Assembly (NCBI RefSeq): GCF_949628215.1
Contig: NC_134282.1
Location: 17,836,723-17,900,722, forward strand
DNA length: 64,000 nt
Direction of reading: 5' to 3'
Source: Phalacrocorax aristotelis
Taxonomy: Eukaryota; Chordata; Aves; Suliformes; Phalacrocoracidae
This document shows, in pieces, positions 11,665 to 25,484 of the stretch. Made by a program: the position numbers and the translations under genes. Position 1 is the first letter of the stretch. Each line of letters starts with the position of its first letter. Below the pieces are notes generated by a model. That model was not told the origin of the DNA and ran no database searches. It saw nothing but the letters and a program-made list of their open reading frames with translations.

Positions 11665-12387
11665 ACCTTACAAGCAGCTTGAGGAAGAGTGGTTGGAAAG
11701 CTCACCATCAGAAAAGGACCTGGGGGTGCTGGTTGACAACTGGCTGAACGTGAGCCAGCAGCGTGCCCAGGAGACCAAGAAGACCAACAGCATCCTGGCT
11801 TGTATCAGGAATAGTGTGGCCAGCAGGAGCAGGGCAGGGATCGTGCCCCTGTACTCGGCACCGGTGAGGCCACACCTCAAGTACTGTGTTCAGTTTCAGG
11901 CCCCTCACTACAAGAAGGACACTGAGGTGCTGGAGCGTGTCCAGAGAAGGGCAACGAAGGTGGTGAAGGGTCTGGAGAGCAGGTCTGATGAGGAGCGGCT
12001 GAGGCAACTGGGGTTGTTTAGAGAAGAGGAGGCTGAGGGGAGACCTTATCACTTTCTAAAACTACCTGAAAGGAGATTGTAGTGAGGTGTGTGTTGGACT
12101 CTTCTCCCAAGTAATTAGCATTAGGACGAGGAGAAACAGCCTCTAAGTTGTGTCAGGGGAGGTTTAGATTGGCTGTTAGGAGAAATTTCTTGACTGCAAG
12201 AGTGGTCAGTCATTGAAACAGGCTGCCCTGAGAGGTGGTGGAGTCACCATCCCTGGAGGTGTTCAAAAAACATGTAGACAAGGCACTTCAGGGCATGGTT
12301 TAGGAGGCATGATGGTGTTGGGTTGACAGTTGAACCTAATGATCTTAGAGGTCTTTTCCAACCTTAATGATTCTATGATTCTATGAA
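11665..12387 (+). mobile_element. CR1 LINE, 3' part, 5'-truncated
   Basis: It encodes the C-terminal third of CR1 ORF2 (reads such as [20 protein letters not shown], then [16 protein letters not shown] and [10 protein letters not shown], then [20 protein letters not shown]) and ends in ATTCTATGATTCTATGA at about 12370-12386. The frame is open for about 150 residues and then breaks before the tail. It is very like the matching part of the longer CR1 at 44905-47300, so both belong to the same subfamily. The 5' limit is approximate. Confidence 0.93.
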
Positions 12388-15300
12388 GCTGAAGGGAAGG
12401 GTTGTCCCATCATCATTTCCAATGCTCGCAGGGGACCGGGGGTCAACCCTGGCTCAGGTCTGGTGTGTGGGGAGGAAGAGAGGGAGCAGCAGATCTCCAT
12501 GGCCCCCCTCCTAGTCCTTTCCCACAGCATAGGGCCCCCATTTCTATAGGCTCACTAGAGAAGACCTCTTCATGCACCCTGCCACAGCAGAGTCTCCAGG
12601 GCAGCAAATCTCTTAGTGCAGAAAGCTGATGCTGTGCAGTGCGTGGCATCGCTGTGCCACAGCATGATGTGGGAGCCATTAGCAGCAGGGTGACTGGAAT
12701 GGGACTACCTGCCCTGCGGCATCTGCTCATCCCCTTGGACACCTCTGTGTTAGGGGCTGGGTTTTACCCTGGGGTAGTTGAATGCAGGAAAAAAATAAAG
12801 GTTTTGGCATCTTCCCTTTTTCTTCAAGGGCAGCCACACCTGTGTTAAACACCTTGAGGTATTTTAAGGAGGAGAACCCCCCCGGGGAGGGAGCTCTCTC
12901 TCCTAGCACTCCCATATTCACCCAAACAAACCAATCGCTTCATATGGGGGATCTGTGATTTCACCCCAGCCCTTCCTCCCTGAGGCTGCTGCCACAGGGT
13001 GGAAGGATGTTCCCACCAGGGCAGACACTGCTCCCCATGCTGCCCACCCTGGCAGGGAAAACACTGCCCCTCAGGCACGCAGCTCAACAGAGGTCCAGTG
13101 GCACCCCTGGCACAGGGACAGGCCCCTGCCTCCAAAACACGGCTGTAATGGAAACCAGCCCCCCATTACGTCATGGCAACATAACTCAAATCACAACTCA
13201 CGATGCACCAAGCCCTCGGAGTCATCTCTCAGAAGGAGCCCAGTGCTGGTCCCTCTATTAAAGCCTTTGACTTGCTTTTACTAAAGGGACTTTCCCAGAA
13301 CCACCCACAGAGTTGAAACTGCTTTGACGTCCTGTTCCACTTTGCACACACCTCCCGGCACTGCCCAAGCACCTTGCCGCTTTACCAGCACTTGCCTGGA
13401 AACAAAAGCTGCTCCTGCAGGTCCCCCTGCAGCCAGCCTTGGCAGGGACTTGGGATGAGCCCTGTCACAGCCCTGGCATGACCCTGTAGGCTTGGGAGTC
13501 CCTACCGGGAATGGACCCTGCCAATCCTCTCCATTCCAGTGTGCTGGTCATAGCTCTTCCATGGGATGCGCGAAGGATGCAAACACAAGGCACAGCCCAA
13601 GCGGTAATTTCCCTGCCACTTTCACACAGCCTGAAATTATTTTTGACTTAAGCTCCCACCCCCGGGTGAGCCTCCCCAGTGAGAGCAGGAAGGTTTCCTG
13701 AGGCTCCTTATCCTCCTCTCCATCTCTCACTCTGTGTCAGCCTCCCGGTCCCCTGCCCATCCAGGCCAGGGACAAAGTGCCCACACTGTCCTGCTTGGCC
13801 CACACACGTCCCATCCCTGCTGGGACATCCATCCCTTCCCTTTGGGGTCACCCCTTACCCAGGTGCCTCCACCCTGCCAGCAGTCCCCGGGAGGGGCAGA
13901 AAGGGACATTCAACCCTGGTGGCCAGGCAGGACTGCAGAGCAGGACATCGCCTCAGCGTGCTGTGTCTGTGGGCATGGCAAGGCTTGCAAGACAGATGGA
14001 CTGCCATGTGAGTAACAGGGCATAACCCTAAATGCTCCTCTGCCTTTCACTGCTTGCTTCATACCAAGGGTTTTTTCCCACTCTGAAGACTTTCCTCATC
14101 TTTTCCCACACTAAAGATGCCCAATCCTTTTCCGTCAGTCATTCTTTCATGGTATTTTTGCTCTTTTCTCCAGGTCATCAGGGTGAATTTGATTTCTAAC
14201 CCTTCTCCCAGACAGCCCCTACACCCTCCCTCAATAGCATATTGCCTTCATTTGAGCCATGCTTCCCCAGGAAAACCCTGGTTAATGTTTCTGTCATCAC
14301 GAGATATTGATAACTGCTGATGGGGTATAGCTTCTTGGGTAGCCATCCACCCCCAGTGGCAGAATTTCCCATTTCCCTAATTTGCTTATGAGAATGTCAT
14401 GTAAGGCAGCCCGAAGATAGCATCACACCCGCTTTCCATGCAGTACCCAGCCCATTGCCCTAATGAATAGAAAATGAGGTTGGTTTGACATGATGTGTTC
14501 CTGCTAAAACTGTGTTTTCAGCCTCAGCGCTGCTCTCTCAGTGTTTACCACTTGGTGGCCTTACTAATTTGTTCCAGCAGATTTCTGGGTACTGAGGCAG
14601 ACTGACTCACCTAGAGTTTCCTGGATCCTCTTTTTTCCCCTTCCTTGAAGCAGATGGGGAATTGGGCACCTATATCCTCCTAGGACACAGCTCCACACCA
14701 GCTCTCTGTGCCCATGTCCCCCTCCAACCTTGCCGCTGTTGATGGTGAATGCGTGTCACCTCATCCCAGTGAAACACACCACCTCTAGGGACAAGCAATG
14801 GCTGTAGGATCCCTTTCAGGCTGGACTGTCTTCATAGTCAAACCCTTGGAGTAGAGGGGTCCACTGGTCCCGGGGTGGATTTGAGGCAAAGGGGATCCTC
14901 TGGAAATGAGGATATGCCCAAGCTGGACTGTAGAGAGGAGACATTGCCCCATCATGCCCTGGACTGATGGGATGGAGAGGGATGCTGAGCAACGGGGAGA
15001 AATTGAAGGGAGGAGATGGCTGTGAAGATGCAGGCAGGTACCATCCCAAATGGGTTTGGGCTTCCTGTTCATCTAGCAGGCCTTGTGACGATCCTTGCAG
15101 GCATAAGGAGAGAGCTTGGCCCCCTCTGACAGAGCTCTGCCTCGGTGCCATGGGCAGTGGGTGTGGTCTTGGAGTTGGTGGAGCAGGGAGGACCAAAGCT
15201 CCTGCCTGTCTATGGGGTGCAGGCTGCCTCGCTCGCCCTCTGAGCCCCCTGCAAGTCAGGATCTGGCCTGTCAGCATCCTCCTCAGGCAGTACGTCCCAC

Positions 15301-18300
15301 CAAAGGGAGGAAGAGAGAGAAGGAGAAACCTTGGAGCCAACTCAAAGCAAAACTAGAGAAAGCAAAATGAGGGTGGTGGGAGGAAATGCAGATGTTTTGC
15401 AAGCTTACAGCAGGCTCAGGGACAGGCTCTCGGCGGGATGGGACAGAGGAGGTGCTGTGGGCCTGGACCCCTCAGGACACATCAAGGCTGTGCAGGTTGG
15501 CCATGGTTAGGGTTCCAGGCAACCTGCCTAGAAGCACCCTCTTCCCATCGACCACCCATGGTGCCCACCAGCTCACCCAGCCTGTCCCCTCCAAGACTGA
15601 CAGCTGCTTTCTCAGTGAGACCAGACCACAGCGCCCAACAGACCAGTCCCACCCCAAGATTATCCCACTAACCCAGAGGCCAAATAACCCACACACCCCA
15701 CTGCAGCACCTCCAGCCTAACCTCTCCAAAACTGAAACACAGCTGTAAGACCTCCCATTGCCCAGGACAGTCCTCAGTTGTAAGTGACCTTACTGCCACA
15801 TAACCTGACTGCCCCTTCTCCCCCCAGCATCTGCAGTGACCTATTTTGCAGGAATGGTGCTTTACTCTTCCATGGCAAGGCTCTCCTTGAAGACGCTGCT
15901 GCAAGCAGCAGGAGAGGACTTCCTCTCCATCTTCATCTGCCTGTCCAGTTTTCTCAAGACCTGTTTTTTGGGCTTGGGTTTTTTTAATGGATCCTTGCTC
16001 ATATGTTGTTCCCAATCACCTTTAATCAAGGCTGGGTATATAAGGAGCCAGGGTGGTTCTCAAGCATCTATATAGGGGGTTTTCCTTCCTTAGGTATACC
16101 TAAGCCTGCTCATGCATGCCGAAGTCACACATCCAACTTCGTGCAGATGCAGACAAGGATCAACCCCAGCTTGCTGAGAACTCCCGGCAGGGTCTGGCTG
16201 CTGCCCATCATCAAGCGTGGGACTGGGTATGAGCTCTGCTCTCTGGAGGTCCCAGCTGGCGTGAGGTCCCAGGGAGCTGACAAAGCATTTTGCCACCAAT
16301 GCTGGTGGCAGCCACTTCTTGGGGGAGCGCCAGGTGTCCATGGTCGGAAGTGGTTTCTCTAACTTCCAGACCAGAGTGTGCAGGAAACACAGCAGCTTCA
16401 GTGCCTGTAGCTGCCCCCTCAGCTGCACCTGGGTCCTGGCATGGGAGGAGCTGCTGTGCATGGATGGGCTGGCTGTGGGCTGTGTGTCTGCAGGGGTGTG
16501 CATGTCCTCACAGGTAAGGGGGGTGTGTATGTATTTAGCACAGAGTAACTGTGTAAATCTGGGGGTGTACACATAGATTTGCATGGGGACCTGTGTCCAC
16601 ATTTGTGTGTTCATGAGCATTTGTGTGTATTTGAACAGAAAGGGCACATGGCCAGGCTGGGGACATTTGCTCTGGGGTGATACAGGAAAAAACATTTGGA
16701 ATCCCCCCCAGTTAAGCTGTTGTGCACTTCGGAGCACAAAGCATGGTGGAAGGGGCTGTGGGAAGCATCCTCTATCACTCACAGTCATGATGCCAGCAGG
16801 GATGAGATGGGCAGACCCAAACCTATGCCCTGACCCTTCTGGCCTTTCAGGAGTCATTCTCAAGTGATGCCACACCCTGAGAGCAAGGAAAACTCAGGTC
16901 CAGGTGCTATTTAATTTTACAGGGCCTTGTTCTTTTCCTGCTTGCACTGCTGTAAGCCTCAATTTTCCCAAAATGGGATACAGAGGACTAGCTGGACCAG
17001 GACCCTGCTCTTCTTCTGTCAATGGCCAATGGCTCTGTGGAACAGGGGTTAGCTCCAGCAGCTGTGATTGCTGTAGGAGGCAAGGTCAAAAACCAAAGCC
17101 AGGTAGTAGGGCCTGCTTAACTGCTCTGCAGTAAACCTACTCTCCGCAGACTAAAAGAAAGACCACTGAAACCCTGCCACCCATGTCCCTCCAGAGCCTG
17201 CAAAGCAGCTGCGGCAGAAAGGATGTACCCCAAAACCATACCAGGCCCATTGCAGCCCAGCCTCTTCTTGGTGCATGCAGGGAAAGCCAAAGGACTTGAG
17301 GGTGACAGCTCAGCCCCCCCTAGAAAACCTGACGTAAGCATCATAAGTGGAAATAAGTTTGCTTGGGTCACTGCTTAATTTGGAGTGGAGAAAAGGGGCA
17401 TAAACATGTCAGCTGGCATAAATAGTGGGCAGCCAGCTGGTATGGGTGCAGTGGTGGGCAAAAGCAGGAGGACTGTGATATGGAGTAAGGGGCAGGGGAA
17501 GGAGGGATGTGGGATGGTGGAGCTGGGAAAGCCAGAAGTGTTGATTTCTCAGGACAGGAGGTAAAACAGCTTCCTCCAGACCCTGTGCTGTGACTCCAGG
17601 AAGACTGGCCTACTATCATGATGCTGGAGGTTGGCAAACCATGGTTGGCTGCTCTCCTGGCTTGCATGGAAAAACAAGAGTAGCTCCTACACATGAACAT
17701 GCTTGGGTCCCCATCCCTGAGCACGATGCTGGGACATGGGGACTGACACCCAGCTCTGGGCATGGCTTGGTTCAGGGATGCTCAGTTGGGGGCTTGAAAC
17801 CTGCATCCCGCCCGGAGCTCATTCCAGCCTTGTTCCTGTTCTCGCTGCCACAGCTTGTGCTGTGCCTAGTGCAGGGGAGCGTAGCTCAGGTCCCTGCCAG
17901 TGCTGGGCACCCTGTTCTATAAATACGGACAGGAGATGGTGTCTGGCAGCCTGGAGCATCCCCACCATTCATCCCATGCATCCCCAGGCCCCAGCCTTGT
18001 TCCCTGTAAGGGGCAGGATTGCAGCTAGGCTGCCGGAGGGGCTGGAGGGGCACAGGCACTGCCGTGGGCTGGGTACTCTCCCATCCCTTAAATTGCAGCA
18101 ACAGATGGTTTTGCTACACTTCCAACCCCACTGGATGGCTTGGGAGCCTCTGGCCAGCTGCAGACCACCATCAACTGAGAGGGAAAGGGACACAGTCCTG
18201 ACTGCTCTTGGAGGAGCCGTTGCTCCAGCTGGGGTGTGCAAGAAGGTCTGAAGACGCAGCACCTCTGCTGCCCAAGAGGCAGGATGGGAAATATGAAGCA

Positions 18301-19358
18301 GAGCCCACCCTCTTGCCAGCATTTTGTCTGACGGGAAAGACAAAACCAAAACTGCTGACTGAGCTCCCGCTTCTCACCTGCTGTGGCTGCCTCCTGCCTC
18401 AGCTTTCCGGGCGAGCAGAGCCCAGCTGGCCACAGCAGGTCTCTGCTGGAGCTGCTGGGGTCGCACGGTCCCATGCTGGGGCAAGGAGCAGGGCTGCTGC
18501 TTGCAAACAGTCCCACCAGGCTGAGCTGCATATTGGCGTGAGCGAATGTTGTGGGACCAAGCAGGGCTACCACATCCACCATGCTGCCCTAAGGAAGGGT
18601 GAAAGCCATACCAGATGGATATTCATCACATCTGGTCTCCTCTGGAGGTTTCTCAGGGACTTTCCAGCCCCTGCAGGGGACAAACTGTGGTGCCTGCCAT
18701 GCCTCACCCTTTCCCCAGCACCTGGGCTGGCTCCCACAAGGCTGTGATGGTTTTACTGGGGGTAAGGGAAAAAGAAACCTGCTGACAGTGCTGCTGAATT
18801 GTGAGATGCAAGTGACGCTTCTCTGTTTCCGCTGGGTTTCGTGGTCTCCCACCAGGTCTCTGCTGCCTCCAAAGTCACTCCTTACTGGGGTTTCTCCCCT
18901 CTCAAGCAGTCGTCACTTCTTTCTGTTCTGGTTTCTGGCAGGTGGCACGGCCCCAGCATTACTTTCAAGAGGGAAAATGGAAGCTTGGAGCCAGAAGGTT
19001 GCACTGAGCACCATGCCATGAGCTTTGCCCTGGCTGATGGCAGCCAGGCCCCCAGCGTGGCAGGGATGCATGTCCCCAGCTGAGCAAGCACCCCGAGACC
19101 AGCCTGGTAAAGCGGGCTTGGTTTGCAGCTGCATCCAGGGCCAGCACAGACAGAGACAAGAGGAAAAAAAGCAGCTGCTTCTCTAAATTATTAAGAGCAG
19201 CTTCGTGGAAGAGTGGCTTGCATATTGCACAAAGAGTCCCAGGAACCACAACAGACGCTGCTGCCTCCCGGCTCTCGTCTGTGCACTGCCAAGAGCTGTT
19301 ATTTGCCTGCCCACGCGCTTGCCATCACAAGTCAACAAACTCCCCAGATGTGAAACCA
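12388..19358. other. Intergenic stretch of about 7 kb with no recognisable gene
   Basis: This lies between the RTP gene and the 3' end of PDCD1. It is GC-rich in parts and has long chance frames, for example a 261-codon minus-strand frame at 16090-16875 and a 179-codon plus-strand frame at 18208-18747. Neither reads like a known family. No CR1, LTR or other repeat was recognised here. Regulatory DNA for PDCD1 or the RTP gene could be present but cannot be seen by eye. Confidence 0.45.
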
Positions 19359-19364
19359 TTTATT
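19359..19364 (-). terminator. PDCD1: Candidate poly(A) signal of PDCD1
   Basis: AATAAA on the minus strand, about 640 bp past the PDCD1 stop codon. This is the nearest full hexamer that I noticed. A long 3' UTR is usual for PDCD1, so the true end could also lie further along. Confidence 0.35.
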
Positions 19365-20005
19365 CACCCTCCAGGGCAAGATCCCTCTCCTACTTGCAGA
19401 GGGAGGGATGCAGGGGTAGATCTCCCCTCTTGCAGAGGAGGAAAGTGCCCGGAGAGAGGAGGAAAACTAGCCACCTGCTTCCCAGAGGTTTCTTTAAACA
19501 GCGGTATGCAAGGCAGTCTCTGCTGTGGGTGAGGAGAAGCCCTCAGCCCTGGGCTCCCTCAAGCAGCATGCCCCAGGAGCCGCTCAAGCTCTGGCCTCTG
19601 GCATTTCCTCCCATGGTCATGCTTTGCTGGTTGGGTCAGACCCAGGTGAGGGAAGCAGCGTGGCCACTCCAGAGAGCCACAGGTGGAGGTAGAAAACCGA
19701 GGCATGATGTAAATCACCTATCACAGACCTGATGGCATTGCTGCTCTGCCCCAGCCCATCCTCCCTGCCCTGGGCAAAGAGGCAGCACATGGAGCCCAGC
19801 AGAGACCTTCCTCATCCTGTGGTACTCACCCCACAGCCACAATTCCACCATGGCCAGGACTGTCTGATATCAACTGCAACAGCAGCGCCTCTGTCACTCC
19901 AGTCCTTGTACAAGCGATTTTTCCCAAATGCAAACTGCGGTGGGAGTGAGGAGTTGGGGCAGCCTGTCCCTGCCTGCACCCCCCAGTGAGGAGGGACCCT
20001 GGCCC

Positions 20006-23000
20006 TCAGCAGGGCTGTGACTGCAGCTGCTGAGTCCTCTCATTCCAGTGTTTCTTCCCCCTCTCGGGCGTGACAGGTTTCTCCTCTGGGAAGATGATGG
20101 TGGCGTATTCAGTCTGTTCGACTGGCTGGGTCTCTGGGAGCACCTGGGTGCGCTGGTCCCACTGAAACTCCAGAATGCCGTAGTCCACGGTGGAGACAGA
20201 CACCATGGGGGGTTTCTCTTCCTTCTGCAAGGAAACCCCGTCAGGGCAATTTGTCATCTGGAGGTTCCCACCATCCCCAGGACAAGCACACTTTTCACAG
20301 CAAGTGCCAAACCCAGCTCTGAAGCATCCCGGGAGGTCAAGAGCGATACAAAGCAGAAAGATGCACAGACCTGGGATACCATTTGCCCAGAGAAACCAGA
20401 GCCTTGGGGTCACCACTGAAGCCATGTGGATCTCCTGCAGGCAGGTGAGGCTCTCTGCCTGCCCAGCCATTGAAGGCAGGGTCATGCTAGGAGCCCTTTT
20501 TCCACCTCTCCATCAGGTTCCGAGCTGCCACAGGGTGCATGAGGAGAGCTCGGGGTTGAGTTTGCTCAGCCTGGATAGGGGAGAGCAAGGGGGGACCTAC
20601 TTGCTGCATAATGGGGCTGGAGAATAGGTGGAGCAAGACTCTTCCGGGCACTGCCTGGCAAAAGGAAGAGAGGAAATGGGGACTAGGTGCAGCAAGAGAA
20701 ATTTTATCTTAATATATTGAGGAGGGAATGTTTTCTCCCATTTTCTACAGCAACACAATCCACTGTCAAAAACAACCCTGCTTTGAGCAAGGGTTGGACT
20801 ACACCCATCCCATCCTACCTCAGGCAGGTGCAAAAAAGCAGTTGTAGCTGTGCAGAAAAGATTGAGAAGCATCAGAGAAGACAGGAGAAATGAGAAGCCT
20901 GTGAAGGGCTGATAAAGGGATGCCCTGCACCCTCTGCACCCCAGCGATGCTGTGATGCTCCCCTGCAGCACGGCAGAGCATCAGAGAGAAAACTCACCGG
21001 TGGAGCGTTTTCATTTGGTGGTTTCTGCACACCTGCAAAGTCACACACTTTTGTTAGAAGATGCTTCTGTGCCAAGACAGTGTGAATATCTGAGGCTGGG
21101 GCTAACCCAGCCCCCATGTCCTAGGTGAGCGCTGAACATCACAACCATTGCACCATGCTTCCTTTTTCTCCATTCAGGGTCAAACACCCTGAGCGTTACA
21201 AGGGCAAGTGAGATACCAGCCCACAGTCTAGGGTTTAATTGGGATTAGTGGGGTGCAATTCCTTGGGGGTCCCCCCTGGGAAATCCCCCTCAAGCTGCCC
21301 GCAGCATGGCCAAGGCAATGCCCAGTGCTGCATCAAGGAGACAACAAGATGCCCCAAAGGTGCCCAGGCAAGGCGTATGGGAGGAGTTCACATGCAGTAT
21401 TAAGACACAGTGCTAACAAGTGGTTCAGAGCCACAGCACATGACCTGGGGGCTCTATGAAGGGCAAGTGTGGCCCAAAGCACCCTTCACCCCTAGGCAGG
21501 AAGATACCTGTCCCATGGGGACATGCCACAGCTGAGTTTAGCACATTGAACCTGCCCATGTACTTCAGGGAGCTGCAAGCATTCAGCGGCCCCTGGGTTC
21601 AGCTGGGTTTGTTAGATAATGCCAGCTCGTCACGTCCCCTGGCAGACCCCAGCCCCTTTACAGAGCACAGACCCCATCGGGGATCATACCTCCTCTCCTG
21701 TATGTGATGGTGATGTAGCCAAAGATCAGTAGCACAACTGCCCCAGCCAGCAGCAGGATGCCCGGGAGCATGGCCTTGATGTGGTCTGGTGGATTGTCTT
21801 CCTCTATCTCAGGCTTATCGGTAGCATTTGTATTCTCAGGGGCTGCTGTAATAGCCATCCAAAAAAAGGGGAACAAAAGAGCACATCAGGAGTGTAAAAT
21901 GGCCTCTATAGTCCCTGGGAAAGCCAAAAAGGGGAACACAGGGGCCGTCCCCAAAAAAGGCTCAGTCCCAAGCAGGCTGCCACAGCCTCACCATCCCTCC
22001 AGGGACCCTCAATTAGAGCTGATATGAGGCATGTTTTGGCCATGTCCCATTGCTTCCCATTGCAGATGGTGATGATGATCCCACACTAGTGAGAGCTGGG
22101 GTGCAGGGGTCAGGGCACTGCAGCCCTGTGGCATTACCCTATCCTCAGCAAAGCCCCATGGAGGTTGCGTCTTCCCCAACCCTCCCAGCTGCTTCCGCAT
22201 GCTGGAGCCAGCACAGCTTCAGCTCATGTTCGGACAAGACACTGTGAAAGACTAACTTCTGCAGTGTTTTTCCTCTTTATAAAAGGCTATCTTCAGCCCC
22301 CCAAAGCCTCCATGCCACAAAGCAAATGCATGGCATATCTTCCTGAGAGATCTCAGTCTCCCACACCAGGCAGCTACGAGACCCTTCCAGGGCATGGTTT
22401 TGCAAGAACAGTACCGATGCCAACACCAGCTGTTCAAGGGGTCTGAGCCCTGATCATGACCCCAAACACAAGCTCTGTCCCCAAATAAAGACGCTGTTCA
22501 GGGGTGCAGGCAGTTCCCTATGCTGGTCTCCTGCCTCCATCCATGGGTAGGGACTTGCTCCTCCCTACAGCATCGCTGGGGATGCAGCCGCAGCAGGATG
22601 GAGACCTCCAGCCTCAGGGCCAGATCCAGCCACAGTGCAGATGGGGGAGAACAGCCTGTGTACCTGGGCATCAACCAGGTATGCAAAGGAGAGGGGAAAG
22701 GGCAGAGAGATGTGCTCTCCTGACCCACACCAGGTCCTCCCCCAGCGGGGTACTGTCTGCCTTGTACCCTGGCAGCCATAGCACCACGGGATGACACTGA
22801 CGACCTGTCCCCATCAGCTCAGCCCCCAGGCTGACCTATGACCATCAGGTGTGACCGGTTGCTCTCCATCACTTTATTGGGTTCAAAGAAGGTGATCAGC
22901 CCGCAGTAGTAGTAGCCTGAGTCATTCTGGTGAAGGTTCAGGATCTCCATCTTGAAGGCAGGAGTGTGGTTAGTGAGCAGGTACTTCTCTGTCTTCGTCT

Positions 23001-25484
23001 GGGGGTTGTTCCGGCTGATCTCAGCAATTTTTTGGGCTTGGCTATGGTTGGTCTCCTTGTACCAATTGAGGCTGTACTCTGAGACAGAGTCATTCTCCAT
23101 GGAGATGTTGCAGAAGAAGGTGGCTGAGCAACCTGCAGGGCTATTTAACGTGGCTGGGAAGAAGGTCACTGTTTGGGAAAGAGGAAACAAGGAACAGACA
23201 TGGTTGCAGTGGGCACAGGTCTCAGAAACAGCCATATCCCCTGTGCAGGAACAAGGGATGCAAAGAGGGTGAGAGCCAGCCATCACCCCCGCTAGCACCT
23301 CATGCCATGGAGAGGTGATGGGCTCCTACAACCCAAACCCAGAGGCTCCAAGCATTCCTCAGCTGTTTCAACCTCATCTCCTGAAGGCCCCTACAGGAAT
23401 TTACAAAAACCTACTGGCAAGCACTTGTGAGCCTGGCCCCATTCCATTGCCAGCACCCGGCTCACCTGCAGCCATGGTATGGGGTTTGCCAGCCACGCAG
23501 GCAGCCTGATGCTTGGCCAGTCACCAACATCACTCTGGATCATGGGGAGGTACATCAGCCCATGTCTCTCCCCTCCTGAGCATATGCCTGCAGGCTGGAG
23601 GGGATTCCTCACGGGTAGTAACTGTAATGTGAAGTAGTTTCAGCAGAGCAAATTGTGCTCCGGTCAACCAAAAATTAACCCAGAACTGGGGAAAACAGAC
23701 TTTGGGGGTTATATTATTTTTAAATCTATCCTATATTTTAATGTCTAACTCATCCTTCCTCCAGCTGATATTGCCTCTGAAAGTGAGGAGACGGACCAAG
23801 TCCTGGGTCAGGGCAGCACCCCATGGTGCAGCCCATCGCATGCCTGACTGCCTGCCGGGGTGCTCTGACTCTGCCTGCTGCTCCATGCTAGAAGCACAGA
23901 GTGGGCAGGGGCTGCCCAGGGCACAGTATTTGCCATCTCCAGCCTGAAATCATCTGACAGGGCAGAGCAACCTGGAGCTTACGATTCCATCCCTTTCCAC
24001 CTGCCTCTCCCCTCCTTGTGTTTACATGGGCAGCCAGGCACCCACCCTGGGCGTCCTGGCCAGGCTTGCCAGGCTGCTCCCAGCACAGAGGGCAGTCAGC
24101 CACAGCCGCAGACCTCCCCACCCTTAGCACCAGCCCTGCGGCTTCGCCACATTTCCCTGCCCATTATCCCAGTGGGTTCATCCTCCCCAGGCAGCAGGCA
24201 TGCTGCAAACGCGGGCCAGGCTCACAATGTCCTGGCTCAGCCAGCCCCATCCAGCAGTACAAGGAAGCTGCTGGAGCAATAAAAAGCAGGAAGAACCATT
24301 TTTCACCGAGTTATCTGACCAAGCGATTCAAACAGCCAATGCTTTGAAAAGTCCCTGACATTAAGAAATTTATACTATTCTTTCAAAATCCCCCACCAAT
24401 AGCAGCCCCAGGGCTTGCAGGCAGAGTTAGAAAGTCCCTCCAGCACTGACTTGAGGCTGTAGGACCATGACTTCAGCATCACCAACCAGAAGAGGAATCA
24501 GGATGATTCCTTGAATAGATACAGGATTAGAGGGAAAACAAGGCTGAGAAATGAGGGATGAGACCGAACAAGAGGCAAGAGGGAGGGAAGCGCCACAGTT
24601 CCCGCGGGCAGTGCTGGCTGCAGCATTGCCCACACAGAGATGTGTAATCTTTGCAGTGTTCTGGGTTTCTTGTGTTTAAGGAAATACTCGGCAGGCTTAG
24701 GTTTGCTTCCTACACAATGCGACTGTGAGCAATGAATGAAGCACTTGGAGGACTTCTGAAAGCAGAGGTTGGGTTTACATGTTTCCCTGCATCTTCCCAG
24801 CACCAGAGGTAACATCTGCTCCAAGCAATACCCAGCCCTGCTCCCAATCTCAACACATGAAGCCACCAAAGAGCCGGGCTGTGAGGAAGGGGGGACATGG
24901 CTTCATCAGGGCACCCACTCACTCTGCGCAGACTCACCCCTTTCCCTCCACCTCTCCTTCTCCCCCAGATTTCACCCTGAGCAAAACCACGCACAGGACC
25001 CTGGCTCCCTCAGGGTCGAGCACAAACCAGGAGGCGCAACCCAAAGCCATGAGAGCCAGAGCAGAAAATCTCAGACCCTGCATGGTACTGGCAAACCCAG
25101 AGGCTCAACACCAAACCCGAACCACAGCCCGTGTGCCCACAGCATGCCACTGGTGCCGGCACCGTAGGCTGTCCCCTTCTCCATGCTCTAACCCTGTTTC
25201 TACCCTGAGCATCCCCATTTCCCTTGCTTCAGCAGCACATACCCAAAACCTTTGCATTTTTTGCCTTCTTGCTGCCAGAGCTATTTTTAACTACAAAGCT
25301 CCCAGCCCTTAGACATTTTCCACCAGCTATGAATGACAGGCTGTGCCAGCAAGCACACCGCGCTCTGGTACCTACCCCGGCGGCAGCCAGCCAGCATGGG
25401 GCCACAGCAGAGCAGGACAGCACAGAGGCTGGTCAGAGCCACCTCCATGCTGCCTGACATCGTCTTCAAGGCACCCGAAGCCAT
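20006..25484 (-). CDS. PDCD1: Programmed cell death protein 1 (PD-1, CD279)
   Basis: Five coding exons: 25376-25484, 22836-23168, 21690-21845, 20998-21032 and 20006-20224, giving 283 residues (human 288). Phases are 1-1-1-0 and exon 4 is 35 nt, as I recall for mammals. PD-1 is an inhibitory receptor of activated lymphocytes that binds PD-L1/PD-L2 and recruits SHP-2. Order: signal peptide (about 1-34), IgV domain (about 37-147) with C56 and C125 for the disulphide and the DSGYYYC motif, a short stalk, a transmembrane helix (about 173-194), then a tail with the ITIM VDYGIL (Y226) and the ITSM TEYATI (Y251). The tyrosines are 25 apart, as in human. Seven N-glycosylation sequons are visible (N57, N62, N77, N103, N118, N140, N154). 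The start at 25484 has a strong Kozak context (ACCATGG); in-frame ATGs at 25460 and 25448 are alternatives. I recognise nothing else inside the four introns. Confidence 0.97.

Noticed and set aside
13166-13180. A CRE-like TTACGTCA beside an X-box half-site GGCAAC
   Set aside because: It stands alone in gene-poor DNA with no promoter nearby, and the X-box has only one arm. A chance match is the simplest reading.
16090-16875. A 261-codon minus-strand frame with CVYTPRFT-like text
   Set aside because: The composition follows the underlying GTGTGT- and CACACA-like words; no domain, no splice context and no known homologue came to mind.
18208-18747. A 179-codon plus-strand frame
   Set aside because: It has no domain, the opposite strand is open as well, and it lies in PDCD1-downstream intergenic DNA.
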